A DNA stretch of 64,000 bases from Parasphingorhabdus cellanae (GTDB lineage Bacteria; Pseudomonadota; Alphaproteobacteria; Sphingomonadales; Sphingomonadaceae). A program made the position numbers and the translations under genes. Every line of letters begins with the position of its first letter. Positions within the stretch are counted from its first letter, which is position 1. Positions 54,457 to 63,863 of the stretch are shown here, in pieces. Under the pieces are notes generated by a model, which saw nothing but the letters and a program-made list of their open reading frames with translations, ran no database searches and was not told the DNA's origin. The DNA is taken from NCBI RefSeq assembly GCF_017498565.1, contig NZ_CP071794.1, positions 186,001 through 250,000 on the forward strand, written 5' to 3'.

Positions 54457-54641
54457 GCCAATATCTCCGGTGAAATCAATGCGCTGTTCGATACAGGCGG
54501 CGACCATAGCTAGCAATAGTGATGATATATTTAATCTGCTAGCGTTGAGAAGCAGCACATTCTCGGATCGAGGCAGTGGATAATCATCGTGACGCCGCAT
54601 TGTGGATTTGTTACGATATTGTGCACACTAAACTACCCGCA

Positions 54642-55859
54642 ATGAAAGACATACATCAACTCATGCATTTTTTTAGGACTGTTCTGACTGTTGCTATGAT
54701 ATTCAGCGTCCGCCCTGCACTGGCGGAACAGGGGGCAATACCTCCCGGTTTAGAGCTTCCTCCGATTCCCAGTAATTTTGATGTTGAACAGGAGTATGTC
54801 GCGGGCTGGGGCAGCGGAAAAATTCCCAAAAGCGCGGCGCCTGATGTGGTTGGGGCTTTTCGCTTCCTGTGCAGTCCGGGGCAACTCAGCTATGACGATC
54901 CGATCGTATATCCAGGAAAACCAGGTAAATCGCACTTACATCAATTTTTTGGAAACACGGGGGCAAATGCGTATTCAACTTATGAAAGCCTTCGTAAAAC
55001 CGGCGATAGCACATGCAATAACCGGCTGAACCGCTCGGCTTATTGGATGCCAGCAATGCTGAACGGGCGCGGCCAAGTCGTCAAACCGCGCTATGTCAGT
55101 ATCTATTATAAACGCATCCCAGAGTCGTCTCCCGATTGCCTGGGCCGCGGTAAAAACCCCCAGAATATGTGTATTACCATTCCACGAGGTCTTCGTTATA
55201 TTTTCGGTCATGACATGCTGGATAAGTCCGGCAAGAAAACTGGCAAAGGTTACTTCAACTGTTACGGACCAGGCGCTAAATCGGGAACTTATCCTGATAT
55301 TGTCACAGCTGCTCAATATTGCCCGGTCGGAGCTAAGATTGGCGCTTTGATAAGCGCACCTGATTGTTGGGATGGACGAAACCTCGATAGTCCAGATCAT
55401 CGTGCACATGTCGCATATCGAAAATATGGCAATGATGGCAAAGCTAGATGTCCGAAAACCCATCCTTATAGAATGCCGACATTCACTTTGGGCTCTTGGT
55501 ATGACGTCGATGAAACCCTCGATCGATCGGGAAGATGGGACCCAGACAAGCCCAGTTGGCATCTGTCTTCAGATTATATGCCGGGAATGAAACCGGCAAA
55601 GCCCGGTTCAACATTTCATACCGACTGGTTCGGAGCATGGGATGACGAAGCTTTGGCTTTGTGGACAGCGCATTGTATAAATAAACTGCTAAATTGTTCA
55701 GGCGGTGAGCTGGGAAACGGCAAACAGCTTAAGCCTACCAACGGTTATAACAATCAAGGCCAGCAAAGAATATTTGATCCGCCACCAGATCCTGGTTTGC
55801 ACCATCACGTACATGGAAATGAGGCCAGTGTTCCGAATGAGAGCGATGGTAATCCATGA
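54642..55859 (+). CDS. Secreted DUF1996-domain protein
   Basis: About 405 residues with a signal peptide (MIFSVRPALA). The DUF1996 landmarks are all there: FRFLCSPG, DDPIVYPGKPGKSHLHQFFG, NTGANAYSTYESLR, STCNNRLNRSAYWMPAML and the C-terminal SWHLSSDYMPGM. Several histidines (HLHQF) and cysteines could bind metal or form disulfides. DUF1996 has no established biochemical function, occurs in fungi and bacteria, and is often linked to carbohydrate-binding modules. The stop overlaps the GT2 start (ATGA), coupling it to a glycosyltransferase. Confidence 0.88.
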   Translation: MKDIHQLMHFFRTVLTVAMIFSVRPALAEQGAIPPGLELPPIPSNFDVEQEYVAGWGSGKIPKSAAPDVVGAFRFLCSPGQLSYDDPIVYPGKPGKSHLHQFFGNTGANAYSTYESLRKTGDSTCNNRLNRSAYWMPAMLNGRGQVVKPRYVSIYYKRIPESSPDCLGRGKNPQNMCITIPRGLRYIFGHDMLDKSGKKTGKGYFNCYGPGAKSGTYPDIVTAAQYCPVGAKIGALISAPDCWDGRNLDSPDHRAHVAYRKYGNDGKARCPKTHPYRMPTFTLGSWYDVDETLDRSGRWDPDKPSWHLSSDYMPGMKPAKPGSTFHTDWFGAWDDEALALWTAHCINKLLNCSGGELGNGKQLKPTNGYNNQGQQRIFDPPPDPGLHHHVHGNEASVPNESDGNP

Positions 55860-57088
55860 CCGCGTTAGAAAACGGGTTGTCCATTATGTTTTGGTTTTTG
55901 GCAGCACCCTTCATTCTTCTCTTCGCCATCTATATATTGGAATTGATGTTTGGTCTGTTCTTCGTTCGTGAACGGAGCAAAGCCAGGCCAGCGGCGGATA
56001 TTGGAGACCCTAAGATAGCCATATTGATTCCTGCGCACAATGAGGCGTCAATTATAACTCGAACAATTCAAAGGCTGGTCGAAAATATACCATCAGGCAC
56101 GCGTGTTCTAGTGGTTGCCGACAATTGCAGTGATCGAACTGCTGAGTTGGCACGAAAAGCAGGAGCAGAAGTGGTGGACCGCTTCGACAAAGAGCGTCGC
56201 GGCAAAGGATATGCTTTAGCATTTGGTCGCGACCTATTGGCAACGGATCCGCCTGATTGCGTGATTGTTCTTGATGCAGATTGCACGCTTGACAAAGACA
56301 GTGCCGCCCAATTGGCGTCAGTCGCAGTGCGTCAATCTGTTCCGGTACAAGCGACTAATCTTGTTCATAGCGTATTGGAAGCGCCGCCTGTGGTGCAAAT
56401 ATCGAATTTTGCAATGCTTGTGAAAAATCTCGTCCGGCAGCGTGGAATGACAAGGCTTGGTGGGGCGGCGTTATTGACCGGTACTGGTATGGCTTTCCCA
56501 TGGTCGATTTTTGCAACAGCTCCGCTCGCCAATAGCGACCTTGCAGAGGATCTTGCACTGGGCATAGCGATTACCCGACAAGGGCATACGCCCATCTTTC
56601 TTGAGTCTGCCGGCGTTTCAAGCGAGGCAGCCGCGGAAGAAGATACTTTAGTTCAACGAACACGATGGGAACATGGTTTTCTAGTCACTGCCCGGCTTCA
56701 TGCGATCCCGCTAATACTCTCCGGGCTTAGAAAAATGTCCCGACCAGAGTTGTTCCTTGGTTTTCATCTTTTAGTGCCGCCTTTGGCTTTGTTGATGGCA
56801 ACAGGAATAGCTATGTTAATCAGCTTGGCTTGCGCTGTATATTTAGGAAGTACGCCCCTGCCCTTTATGACGCTGCTAATTATCGTAAGCCTCGCAGTTA
56901 TTATGACCGTTGGCGCTTGGGTGATGGAAGGGCGCGATGTTTTATCGCTCGGCGCCTTGGTGAGAATACCGGTTTACATTCTTTGGAAAGTCCCCGTTTA
57001 TCTCAAATTTCTGGGCGGGAGGGAAACCCGCTGGATAAGAACACGACGGTCTGACGAAACGATTATTTCCGAAAAGCAAGACGATTAG
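55856..57088 (+). CDS. Membrane glycosyltransferase family 2
   Basis: 410 residues with an N-terminal helix (about 10-32), a GT-A domain and two or three C-terminal helices. The catalytic landmarks are ILIPAHNEA, VVADNCSDRTAE, VIVLDADC (DxD), a later SNSDLAEDLALGI acid/base region and QRTRWEHG (Q/RxxRW), typical of processive or polyprenyl-linked GT2 enzymes. The sugar is unknown. Translation is coupled to the DUF1996 gene. It converges on the WecB gene with a 4-nt overlap. Confidence 0.93.
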   Translation: MTALENGLSIMFWFLAAPFILLFAIYILELMFGLFFVRERSKARPAADIGDPKIAILIPAHNEASIITRTIQRLVENIPSGTRVLVVADNCSDRTAELARKAGAEVVDRFDKERRGKGYALAFGRDLLATDPPDCVIVLDADCTLDKDSAAQLASVAVRQSVPVQATNLVHSVLEAPPVVQISNFAMLVKNLVRQRGMTRLGGAALLTGTGMAFPWSIFATAPLANSDLAEDLALGIAITRQGHTPIFLESAGVSSEAAAEEDTLVQRTRWEHGFLVTARLHAIPLILSGLRKMSRPELFLGFHLLVPPLALLMATGIAMLISLACAVYLGSTPLPFMTLLIIVSLAVIMTVGAWVMEGRDVLSLGALVRIPVYILWKVPVYLKFLGGRETRWIRTRRSDETIISEKQDD

Positions 57089-57891
57089 CGCTTTCCTGAC
57101 TTATTATGCTCCAGAAAGATTTTGAAAATTCGGGGGCCCTCAACAAGATAACGCCGCCATAGGCGCGAGGGTTCGCTGAATAGCCTGAAGGACCATTCCA
57201 ACCCGGCCTTTTGCATCCAGACCGGTGCACGCTTTTTGACCGATGTTATGAATTCAAGTGAAGCTCCTATGCACAGGCCAACGCCCGAACATCTGCCCGA
57301 TTGCCGGCATTGATGGGCTGTAATTTCACTTTGCGGAGCGCCAATTGCAAACAGCACATAATGTGCCTTGGTATTTTCAACAAAATCAACGATGTCAGCC
57401 ATCGCTCGCGGATTGTTAAGAATACCCATTGGCGGGATGTGTTGACTATATTTGGGAGCGGGGAATAGCCGTGAAAGGTCATTTAACAAGCGATTGTCAC
57501 CACCGATTATGGCAACGCGGTCGCCCTGCCCCAACCTGTCTTGAAACAAAGATGCGGTCAGGTCGCTGCCCGGCACAACGGTCAGGTCAATGCCAGCAAA
57601 TCGCGCTAACGCACGGACAATACGGCTATCGCATAATGTCAGAGACGCTGCTTCATATGCTGCCTGAAAAGCAGCGCTGCGCGTTTCGGATATATTGGGA
57701 TACAGATTAACAAAATGGTCTACATTAGGCGTAACGACATAAGAAAATTTTTCGTTTTTTGCCATATTACCTACAGCGTCTAATGCTTGGGGTAGACTCA
57801 GTGGCGCAATATCAATGCCTAAAAAAGCTACGGTCTTGTCGTGCCTAAGCTGCACGGTTGCTCCAGAAGATTGTTCTGTCATCCGGGTCAC
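57085..57891 (-). CDS. WecB/TagA/CpsF-family glycosyltransferase
   Basis: 268 residues. Diagnostic segments: YVVTPNVDHFVNL, LCDSRIVRAL, VPGSDLTASL, RVAIIGGDNRLLNDL, VLFAIGAPQSEI, GASLEFITSVKKRAPVWMQKAGLEWSF-like C-terminus (GLEWSFRLF). The family transfers N-acetyl-mannosamine-like sugars to lipid-linked acceptors. The start is either GTG 57891, overlapping the TPR stop (TAGTG), or ATG 57882. Cotranscribed with the TPR lipoprotein. Confidence 0.9.
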   Translation of the reverse strand: MTRMTEQSSGATVQLRHDKTVAFLGIDIAPLSLPQALDAVGNMAKNEKFSYVVTPNVDHFVNLYPNISETRSAAFQAAYEAASLTLCDSRIVRALARFAGIDLTVVPGSDLTASLFQDRLGQGDRVAIIGGDNRLLNDLSRLFPAPKYSQHIPPMGILNNPRAMADIVDFVENTKAHYVLFAIGAPQSEITAHQCRQSGRCSGVGLCIGASLEFITSVKKRAPVWMQKAGLEWSFRLFSEPSRLWRRYLVEGPRIFKIFLEHNKSGKR

Positions 57892-59477
57892 TATTTCAAA
57901 CGTCCAAACAGACCGCGCGTCGGCGGCGTACCAGGCGGTAAATCTACAGCGTAAATGGTATTGGCGATCTTTTCGCCGCTACTGGCTTCCAGCTTACAGC
58001 GGTCCAAACCAGCTTTTTCACAGGTTTCCAGATATAAGCGCCATGCCTTAATCGAAGCAGGCGTGTCGCGGGCAAAAGATCTCGCAATTGATACTGCGCG
58101 TATTTGATCACCATTATCCAAGAGATGTTGCGTAAAAGCGCGAAAAAGGATGGGGTCCTGTGGAAGCTGTTTGCTTGCATCGGCAAATACCCGCTTCATC
58201 CCGCTTTCGTCGTTCTTAGCTGCGTAAACGCCGACAAGGCTTAGGTAACCAGCGCGTAATTTAGGATTGTCCCGGATAACTATCTGGGCATCGTTAATGG
58301 CCTTTGAAAAATTTTCTTCTGCCAATGATTTTTGGATTATAACCAGCAATGCATCGGCGTTCGTCTCATCATCTTCCAATATACGGGAAGCGATTTCTAC
58401 AGCCTCATCAGTTTGTCCGCTTGCATTTAAAGTCCGTGCATAAAGGGCGGTGGCTTCAGGCGAAACACGAGCGGAAACAGATTGCATGACCGTCTTCGCA
58501 TCATCCGCTTTCCCCGTTGACAGAAGATAGCGAGCGATCGCGATACGGGCCTCAAGCGTTCCTTCTTTTGATAAAAAAGCTAAAAGATTCTCGTCCAGTG
58601 GATCTGTTTCATATTCCAACCAAAGATCAGTGATCATGGTCAGTGCTCTTTTTGCAGTGAGGCCGCTGCGCAGTATCTCCTCGATCAATGCACGCGCTTG
58701 GCCACGTTCTCCTGATTTATAAAGGGTATTGGCATAGTCGATCTTTAGCGCCATATCTTCAGGCCGGCGGGCTATCAGCCTCTTAAAAGTCGCTTTCATC
58801 TCCGAGAGATTGCTCGTCTCGCGGAAAAGTTCGATCAGTGTCATGTCGACACCCTCGGTATAATTTTCATTTGGAGAGAAATTCTCTAAGAGTTCCAAAG
58901 CTTCATCCGTTTTGCCGGTTAAAGCTAGAGTTCTTGCTTTTAATATTGTGCCTGCCTCGTCACCAGGACGCCCGGCGAGAATTCGCTCTGAAAACCCTAG
59001 TGCCTCTTTATGTTTACGCCGCACCAATGCGATAAGACCTTTAGTCAGCAATGCTTCGGGTAATTCTGGAGAAAAAGAAAGCATCGTATCAGCAGCGCGT
59101 TCTGCTTCTCTTAAATAGCCAGTCTGCAGTCCCAGTTGCGATACCGCTTGCAAAGCTTCAGGATTAGTCGCCTCCAACGATAGCGCATCAGAATAAGCCA
59201 AAAACGCATCTGTCGGGCGGCCAGAAGCAAGCTCTATACGGCCTTTGAGAATGTGCAGTTTCGGATCGTCATCCCGCGCAGCGAGGGCCTCCGTTATGGA
59301 TTTGCGCGCTTCATAAAAATTTCGTTGATCAAAATATTGTTGCGCCTCTGCGCCTGCTTGTGCAGCATTTTCCGAAGCAGAATCGCAACCACTTAGTGAG
59401 AAGGAAAAAAAACAAAGCAATATTGCAGTTCGAATCCTCCGAATCGGCCGCATTAACAATAAATTGTTTCGTCTCAT
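57891..59477 (-). CDS. TPR-repeat lipoprotein of the EPS/PEP-CTERM system
   Basis: 528 residues. Basic N-terminus and lipobox SLSGC give Cys31 as lipid attachment. The rest is a chain of about ten to twelve TPR-like helical pairs (for example FYEARKSITEALAARDDD, AFLAYSDALSLEATNPEA, ALLTKGLIALVRRKHKEAL). It resembles PrsT-type TPR lipoproteins of exosortase/EPS loci, which probably scaffold the periplasmic export machine. Divergent from the wza-like gene. The start could also be ATG 59453. Confidence 0.85.
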   Translation of the reverse strand: MRRNNLLLMRPIRRIRTAILLCFFSFSLSGCDSASENAAQAGAEAQQYFDQRNFYEARKSITEALAARDDDPKLHILKGRIELASGRPTDAFLAYSDALSLEATNPEALQAVSQLGLQTGYLREAERAADTMLSFSPELPEALLTKGLIALVRRKHKEALGFSERILAGRPGDEAGTILKARTLALTGKTDEALELLENFSPNENYTEGVDMTLIELFRETSNLSEMKATFKRLIARRPEDMALKIDYANTLYKSGERGQARALIEEILRSGLTAKRALTMITDLWLEYETDPLDENLLAFLSKEGTLEARIAIARYLLSTGKADDAKTVMQSVSARVSPEATALYARTLNASGQTDEAVEIASRILEDDETNADALLVIIQKSLAEENFSKAINDAQIVIRDNPKLRAGYLSLVGVYAAKNDESGMKRVFADASKQLPQDPILFRAFTQHLLDNGDQIRAVSIARSFARDTPASIKAWRLYLETCEKAGLDRCKLEASSGEKIANTIYAVDLPPGTPPTRGLFGRLK

Positions 59478-59645
59478 GATAATAAAATGTCACATCTCAA
59501 AAAGGCAAATGGTGCTATAAACCAACGAAATACGTGGTTAAGACAGGCTTTGCGGGATGAAATCCTATCTTTTGCGGTGGCAAGCTATGGCTTTAGGCTA
59601 TATAGCACGCCGGTGTGAAGTTGAAATGATGGATGAGTAGTATCA

Positions 59646-60260
59646 ATGAAGAATTTATTAATGGCCGTGATTTTTGCGCTGGTCGCAGCTTCGGCCAATG
59701 CGCAATCTGCTGCCCCCCAAACGGATGGAACGGTAACCGCGGCTTCGAACCAGGCGGCTTATCGGATAAACGCAGGGGATGACATCGAAGTCTATGTTTG
59801 GGGCGAAGAGCGTCTTCAACGACAGATACGTGTATTACCGGACGGTACTTTTTCCTTCCCATTGGTTGGCAGGGTCGAAGCCGAAGGTAAGCTTCCCTAT
59901 GAAATAGAAGCAGTTGTCAGCAAAGGCCTGGAGAACCAATATCGTGGGCAGGTTCCACAAGTCACTGTATCTGTCAGTTCACCCACGGGTTTGCAATTCT
60001 CTGTAATGGGACGTGTAAACTCGCCCGGCAGCTTCACTCCTGGCCGTTATGTGAATCTGCTTGAAGCATTGAGTCTAGCAGGTGGTCCCAGCCAGTTCGC
60101 CGATCTCGGCGGCATATCCATTGTTCGCAAAACGCCGACCGGACTTACAACGATTAGAGCTAGCTTGGGTGGTTTGTTTAAACGTAGCGGCGCCGCCGAT
60201 GCTGTGTCTAAACGCGCCATACCGAATATACAGTCTGGCGATACGGTCATCGTACCTTAA
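59646..60260 (+). CDS. Polysaccharide export protein (Wza-like, outer-membrane auxiliary family)
   Basis: 204 residues. Signal peptide ends ASANA (about 19); no lipobox Cys is apparent, unlike Wza. The Poly_export domain covers YRINAGDDIEVYVWGEERLQ and PDGTFSFPLVGRVEAEG. An SLBB-like domain follows (FSVMGRVNSPGSF, LLEALSLAGG). A last strand gives the IQSGDTVIVP end. It probably forms the outer-membrane or periplasmic part of the exit channel. The first gene of the export operon; the promoter lies in the 168-bp gap. Confidence 0.92.
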   Translation: MKNLLMAVIFALVAASANAQSAAPQTDGTVTAASNQAAYRINAGDDIEVYVWGEERLQRQIRVLPDGTFSFPLVGRVEAEGKLPYEIEAVVSKGLENQYRGQVPQVTVSVSSPTGLQFSVMGRVNSPGSFTPGRYVNLLEALSLAGGPSQFADLGGISIVRKTPTGLTTIRASLGGLFKRSGAADAVSKRAIPNIQSGDTVIVP

Positions 60261-60284
60261 AACGAAATATTCGCGGGGGAAAAA

Positions 60285-61484
60285 ATGCATAGATCAATCT
60301 ATTATAAGGGCCAGTTGAGCCTGGTTGCTGGAACAATGCTTTGTGCCGCTCCGGCAATGGCAGAGACCGAATTTACTACCGACCTTTCTCTTGGCGCAGG
60401 CGCATCGACTAATCCTTATTTGGAAAATGGTCCTGTGCAATCGACTGCCAGTGGCTCGATTAGCGTTGCTCCCCGGCTTCGGATTACGGATGCGGCAACG
60501 ACATTTAATCTTCGTGGTTTTGCTCGGATTGAAGAATATGAAAGAAACTTCCGGACGAACAATAGTTTTGGCGTAAACGGCAGTGTCGAACATGGCCTGT
60601 CTGAACGGACAGAGCTTCGGGGCAGTTTGGGATATCGCGGCAGTATTGTGGGGGTAAACGATGCCTTCTTTAATCCGCCAGATGTGATTGATGACAATTT
60701 CTTGCCCGTGGTTGCTGATGATATAGCGCTGAATGGTTTAAATCAGCGTCGTCATACTTTCCAGGCTGGAGTGGGGATTTCCCATAGCTTCTCAGAATTG
60801 GACAGTATAAACGCTGACCTTGGTGCAACTGCAATTCGTTTCGCGGATTCCGTTGTTCAGGATGAGTTTAATGCCTTTAATCAAAATATTGGCTATTCGC
60901 GTGTATTGTCCGATCGGACTTCAGTTGGTGCTTCTGTAGGATTTAGCCAGGTTAATTATTTGGGTCAGCGAACCGGTGATTCCTCAATCATAACGCCATC
61001 TGTGAATATCTCGCATCAAATTTCGCAAGATTTTACCATAACAGCGTCCGCAGGTGTTTCCTTCGCAAGGTCGAAAAATATCCTTGGAACGACCAAATCG
61101 TCTGATTTGGCGGCTTCGTTTAATCTGTGTCGTGACAATGAGAATAATAAGCTTTGTATCGGTGCGAGCCGGCAAACCTTGCCAACATCTTTTGACGGTG
61201 TGAGATCACAGACAGCATTCAATATTGGATATAGCCAGCAACTTAACCGGGATGACAGCATTAGCTTGAACGGCAGTTACTCGCGATCTTCCAATTCCGT
61301 TTTAGGGGTTTCGAATGATTTGGACTATCTGCGCAGCTCTGTAACCTTTAATCATAAATTTCGCGAGCGATTTACGGGTTTTGTATCGTTTGGCTATTCC
61401 GACTCTTATCAAGACGGTATAAACCGCAAAGCCAATACTCAGGTGGGTATCGGAATTCGGCTAACATTTGGTAATAATCGATGA
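60285..61484 (+). CDS. Outer-membrane beta-barrel protein of the EPS export operon
   Basis: 399 residues. Signal peptide ends AAPAMA (about 26). The chain alternates hydrophobic/polar strands throughout (RHTFQAGVGISHSF, SVGASVGFSQVNY, FTGFVSFGYSDSY) and ends IGIRLTFGNNR, consistent with a barrel of 16 or more strands. The only cysteines lie in a loop (CRDNENNKLC). It takes the position held by other outer-membrane barrel proteins in exosortase EPS loci and may be the outer-membrane pore or a secretin-like partner. It overlaps the wzz-like gene by 4 nt (ATGA). Confidence 0.88.
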   Translation: MHRSIYYKGQLSLVAGTMLCAAPAMAETEFTTDLSLGAGASTNPYLENGPVQSTASGSISVAPRLRITDAATTFNLRGFARIEEYERNFRTNNSFGVNGSVEHGLSERTELRGSLGYRGSIVGVNDAFFNPPDVIDDNFLPVVADDIALNGLNQRRHTFQAGVGISHSFSELDSINADLGATAIRFADSVVQDEFNAFNQNIGYSRVLSDRTSVGASVGFSQVNYLGQRTGDSSIITPSVNISHQISQDFTITASAGVSFARSKNILGTTKSSDLAASFNLCRDNENNKLCIGASRQTLPTSFDGVRSQTAFNIGYSQQLNRDDSISLNGSYSRSSNSVLGVSNDLDYLRSSVTFNHKFRERFTGFVSFGYSDSYQDGINRKANTQVGIGIRLTFGNNR

Positions 61485-62935
61485 ATATAGAAGACCTTGA
61501 CGAACAAGAATCAGAAGGCGGAAATTTTCTGTCTCAGATTCCCGTCATTATCTGGCAGCGGAAATGGCTTTTCATCATCCCGCTTTTACTTTGTGCTGCA
61601 GCTGGCGTTGCAGCCTATTTCTTGTTGCCGACAGTTTACCGGTCGCAAGCTATAATGCTGGTACAGTCTTCGCAGCTACCTGATGATGTTGCTGGCGATG
61701 GAGCCAATGAGATTGTCGACCGGCGCATTGCTCGAATTCGTCAACAAGTACTAAGCCGTCCTGGTTTAATCGAGCTGATTAATAAATATGAGCTTTACAC
61801 TTCTGATCGGGGGAGTGATCCGCTTTCAGAAATTGTAGAAAATATGCGGGAATCGGTTGAAATCGTTCCGATGACAGCTGAAGTGCAACGCGTGGGCAAC
61901 GGCCAAAGTGCTACCATTGCCTTCGCACTGGGATATGAATATTCTGATCCAGTAAAAGCTCAAAGTGTCGCTCAAGACTTGACAGAACAAATATTACAGC
62001 TGGATTCTACAGTAAATTCTGAACAGGCTAGCAGCACAGAAGAATTTCTGATGGATCAGGCTGCTGGATTGGACGCTCAAATTCAAACACTTGAAAGTCA
62101 AATCGCTACCATAAAAGCGCAAAATGGCGATGTGCTGGGTAATAGCGGGATGATGTTTGGCGGTGGTGGCGGTGGTTACGACGTGCAGATTGCCGCTCTT
62201 CAGCGGGAAAATTCTCAGTTGGTCTCGCAGCGCGAAGATGCGTTAAAGTCATCTAACCGTGACCCAGTTGTTGCAAGCGCCGAACAACAGCTGGCAAACG
62301 CAAAAGCTATTTATTCCGACAATCACCCTGATGTCGTGATCGCCCAACAAAGACTTGCCGAAGCAAAGGCACTCGCTGAACAGAATATCGCCAAATTGCC
62401 GGTTGATACAATTAATCAGCAGATCGCATTCAACAACACTCAAATCGCTACCCTGCGTGCTGCAAAGGCTAGAGAAAATTCCCGGATATCAGCCTCACTA
62501 AATGCCCAGTCACGAGCGCCTATTGTGCTCCAGCAGATCGAACAGCTGCAGCAACGGCTCAATGGATTGAACGAACAATATCAAGGCGTTTCAAATCGTT
62601 TGTTGGCAGCGCAGGCTGGCGTGAAGGCTGAAAATGAACAAATGGGCGAGCGGCTCTCGGTGATTGACCCGCCAGTTATTCCCGACAAGCCGGCGTCACC
62701 AGATTGGTTGTTGCTGTCAGGTGGTGGCTTGGGTGCTGGCCTTGCTCTTGGATTTTTGTTGGTGTTTGGCACGGAATTGTTCTTGCAACCCATTCGTGAT
62801 CCAAAAACAATATCAAACGCCATGGGCGTTGCTCCCATGGTTGTCATACCGACTATAAAAGAGATTAACGAAGAAGAATCTGGCCGCAGTTTTTGGCCGT
62901 TCCGGCGCCGTGAAGCTCATGTCGAAGAATTTTAG
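61481..62935 (+). CDS. Chain-length determinant/PCP-2 protein (Wzz/GNVR type)
   Basis: 484 residues. First membrane helix about 31-50, last one about 405-428. The periplasmic part has two long coiled-coil helices, with a GNVR-type segment and a poly-Gly loop (GGGGGGYD, about 226-232), and a PDKPASP motif just before the second helix. It sets chain length and couples the inner-membrane kinase to the outer channel. The kinase domain is a separate protein (next gene), as in many Gram-negative and sphingomonad loci. Confidence 0.92.
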   Translation: MNIEDLDEQESEGGNFLSQIPVIIWQRKWLFIIPLLLCAAAGVAAYFLLPTVYRSQAIMLVQSSQLPDDVAGDGANEIVDRRIARIRQQVLSRPGLIELINKYELYTSDRGSDPLSEIVENMRESVEIVPMTAEVQRVGNGQSATIAFALGYEYSDPVKAQSVAQDLTEQILQLDSTVNSEQASSTEEFLMDQAAGLDAQIQTLESQIATIKAQNGDVLGNSGMMFGGGGGGYDVQIAALQRENSQLVSQREDALKSSNRDPVVASAEQQLANAKAIYSDNHPDVVIAQQRLAEAKALAEQNIAKLPVDTINQQIAFNNTQIATLRAAKARENSRISASLNAQSRAPIVLQQIEQLQQRLNGLNEQYQGVSNRLLAAQAGVKAENEQMGERLSVIDPPVIPDKPASPDWLLLSGGGLGAGLALGFLLVFGTELFLQPIRDPKTISNAMGVAPMVVIPTIKEINEEESGRSFWPFRRREAHVEEF

Positions 62936-62969
62936 TCGACTATAATCTTATATATTTGGATAATGCTCA

Positions 62970-63764
62970 GTGCTCAACACCACCAATAAACCGTCTGATC
63001 TGTCAGGTCCTGTTGTAATTCCGCATCCGGCACAGCTGGAAGCGTTCATACCTGACGAAGCAACACTTGAGGCGAATCACATTGTGGGTTTTGACGGGAA
63101 TGATATCCGTTCACGGCCTTTCAATCTTTTACGGTCGCAAGTGATCAAAACGTTGGACTCGAATGGTTGGAACTTATTCGGGACGACGTCGGCAACACCT
63201 GCAGCTGGTAAGTCATTCTTATCTATGAATCTGGCCGCTGCGCTCTCGCGGTTGTCCGAAAAAACAATTTATCTATTCGATTTTGATCTACGGCGCGGGT
63301 CACTCGCCGAGGCTTTAGGTGTAGAAGGCAAGAACGGACTTGGCGAGTATCTCGCTGGTAAAACAGACGATTTGCATTCTGTTGGTCGCAGAATTGGCGA
63401 TAGCAATTTGGTTGTTTTCCCCTGTTATCGCGTCAAAACCAATTCGGCAGAATTGCTTGCCAGTAAAAGGTTTGATGCGTTGATGGAAGCTGTAAAGAGC
63501 TTGCCCAATGACGTGATTGTGATTTGTGATCTTCCGCCGGCGTTCGCCAATGACGACACAATCATGATAGCCCAGCACCTTGATGCCTATATGCTTATAA
63601 TCGAGCAGGGTATTACGACTAAGAAACAGATGAACAATACGGTAGCGTTGCTAAAACCTACTCCTTGTCTTGGTACTGTTCTAAACCGCTATGTGGGTGG
63701 TCTCATTGACCCCTATGGTTATGGATATGGTGGCTCCGAATATAGCAAATATTATTCCGATTGA
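62970..63764 (+). CDS. Tyrosine autokinase-like EPS regulator (BY-kinase)
   Basis: 264 residues, start GTG 62970. A RSRPFNLLRSQ contact motif precedes the P-loop: Walker A is TSATPAAGKS (about 73-82), Walker A' is YLFDFDLRRG (Asp104, Asp106, Arg108) and Walker B is VIVICDLPPAF (Asp187). The usual acidic residue before GKS is Ala here. The C-terminal tail carries six tyrosines in 16 residues, the typical autophosphorylation cluster. It acts with the Wzz-like protein upstream to control polymer export. Confidence 0.92.
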   Translation: MLNTTNKPSDLSGPVVIPHPAQLEAFIPDEATLEANHIVGFDGNDIRSRPFNLLRSQVIKTLDSNGWNLFGTTSATPAAGKSFLSMNLAAALSRLSEKTIYLFDFDLRRGSLAEALGVEGKNGLGEYLAGKTDDLHSVGRRIGDSNLVVFPCYRVKTNSAELLASKRFDALMEAVKSLPNDVIVICDLPPAFANDDTIMIAQHLDAYMLIIEQGITTKKQMNNTVALLKPTPCLGTVLNRYVGGLIDPYGYGYGGSEYSKYYSD

Positions 63765-63775
63765 GCTGATTTACA

Positions 63776-63807
63776 TTGGTTTAAAATCACTTGATTTTTC
63801 AAACCAA
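63776..63807. terminator. AT-rich hairpin after the kinase gene (possible bidirectional terminator)
   Basis: TTGGTTT pairs with AAACCAA and inside it AAAATCA pairs with TGATTTT, with a two-base bulge. It begins 11 nt after the kinase stop and lies between convergent genes. The stem is AT-rich and a T-run follows only on the minus strand, so efficiency is doubtful. Confidence 0.4.
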
Positions 63808-63863
63808 AAACACGACCGGCTTCATTTGGAAATTACCAGGCGTGATCATCAGCTATGAGTAAT

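Noticed and set aside
59598..59612. A TGGCA-N-GGC match upstream of the wza-like gene as a sigma-54 promoter
   Set aside because: The distance between the GG and GC elements is one base short of the strict sigma-54 spacing.
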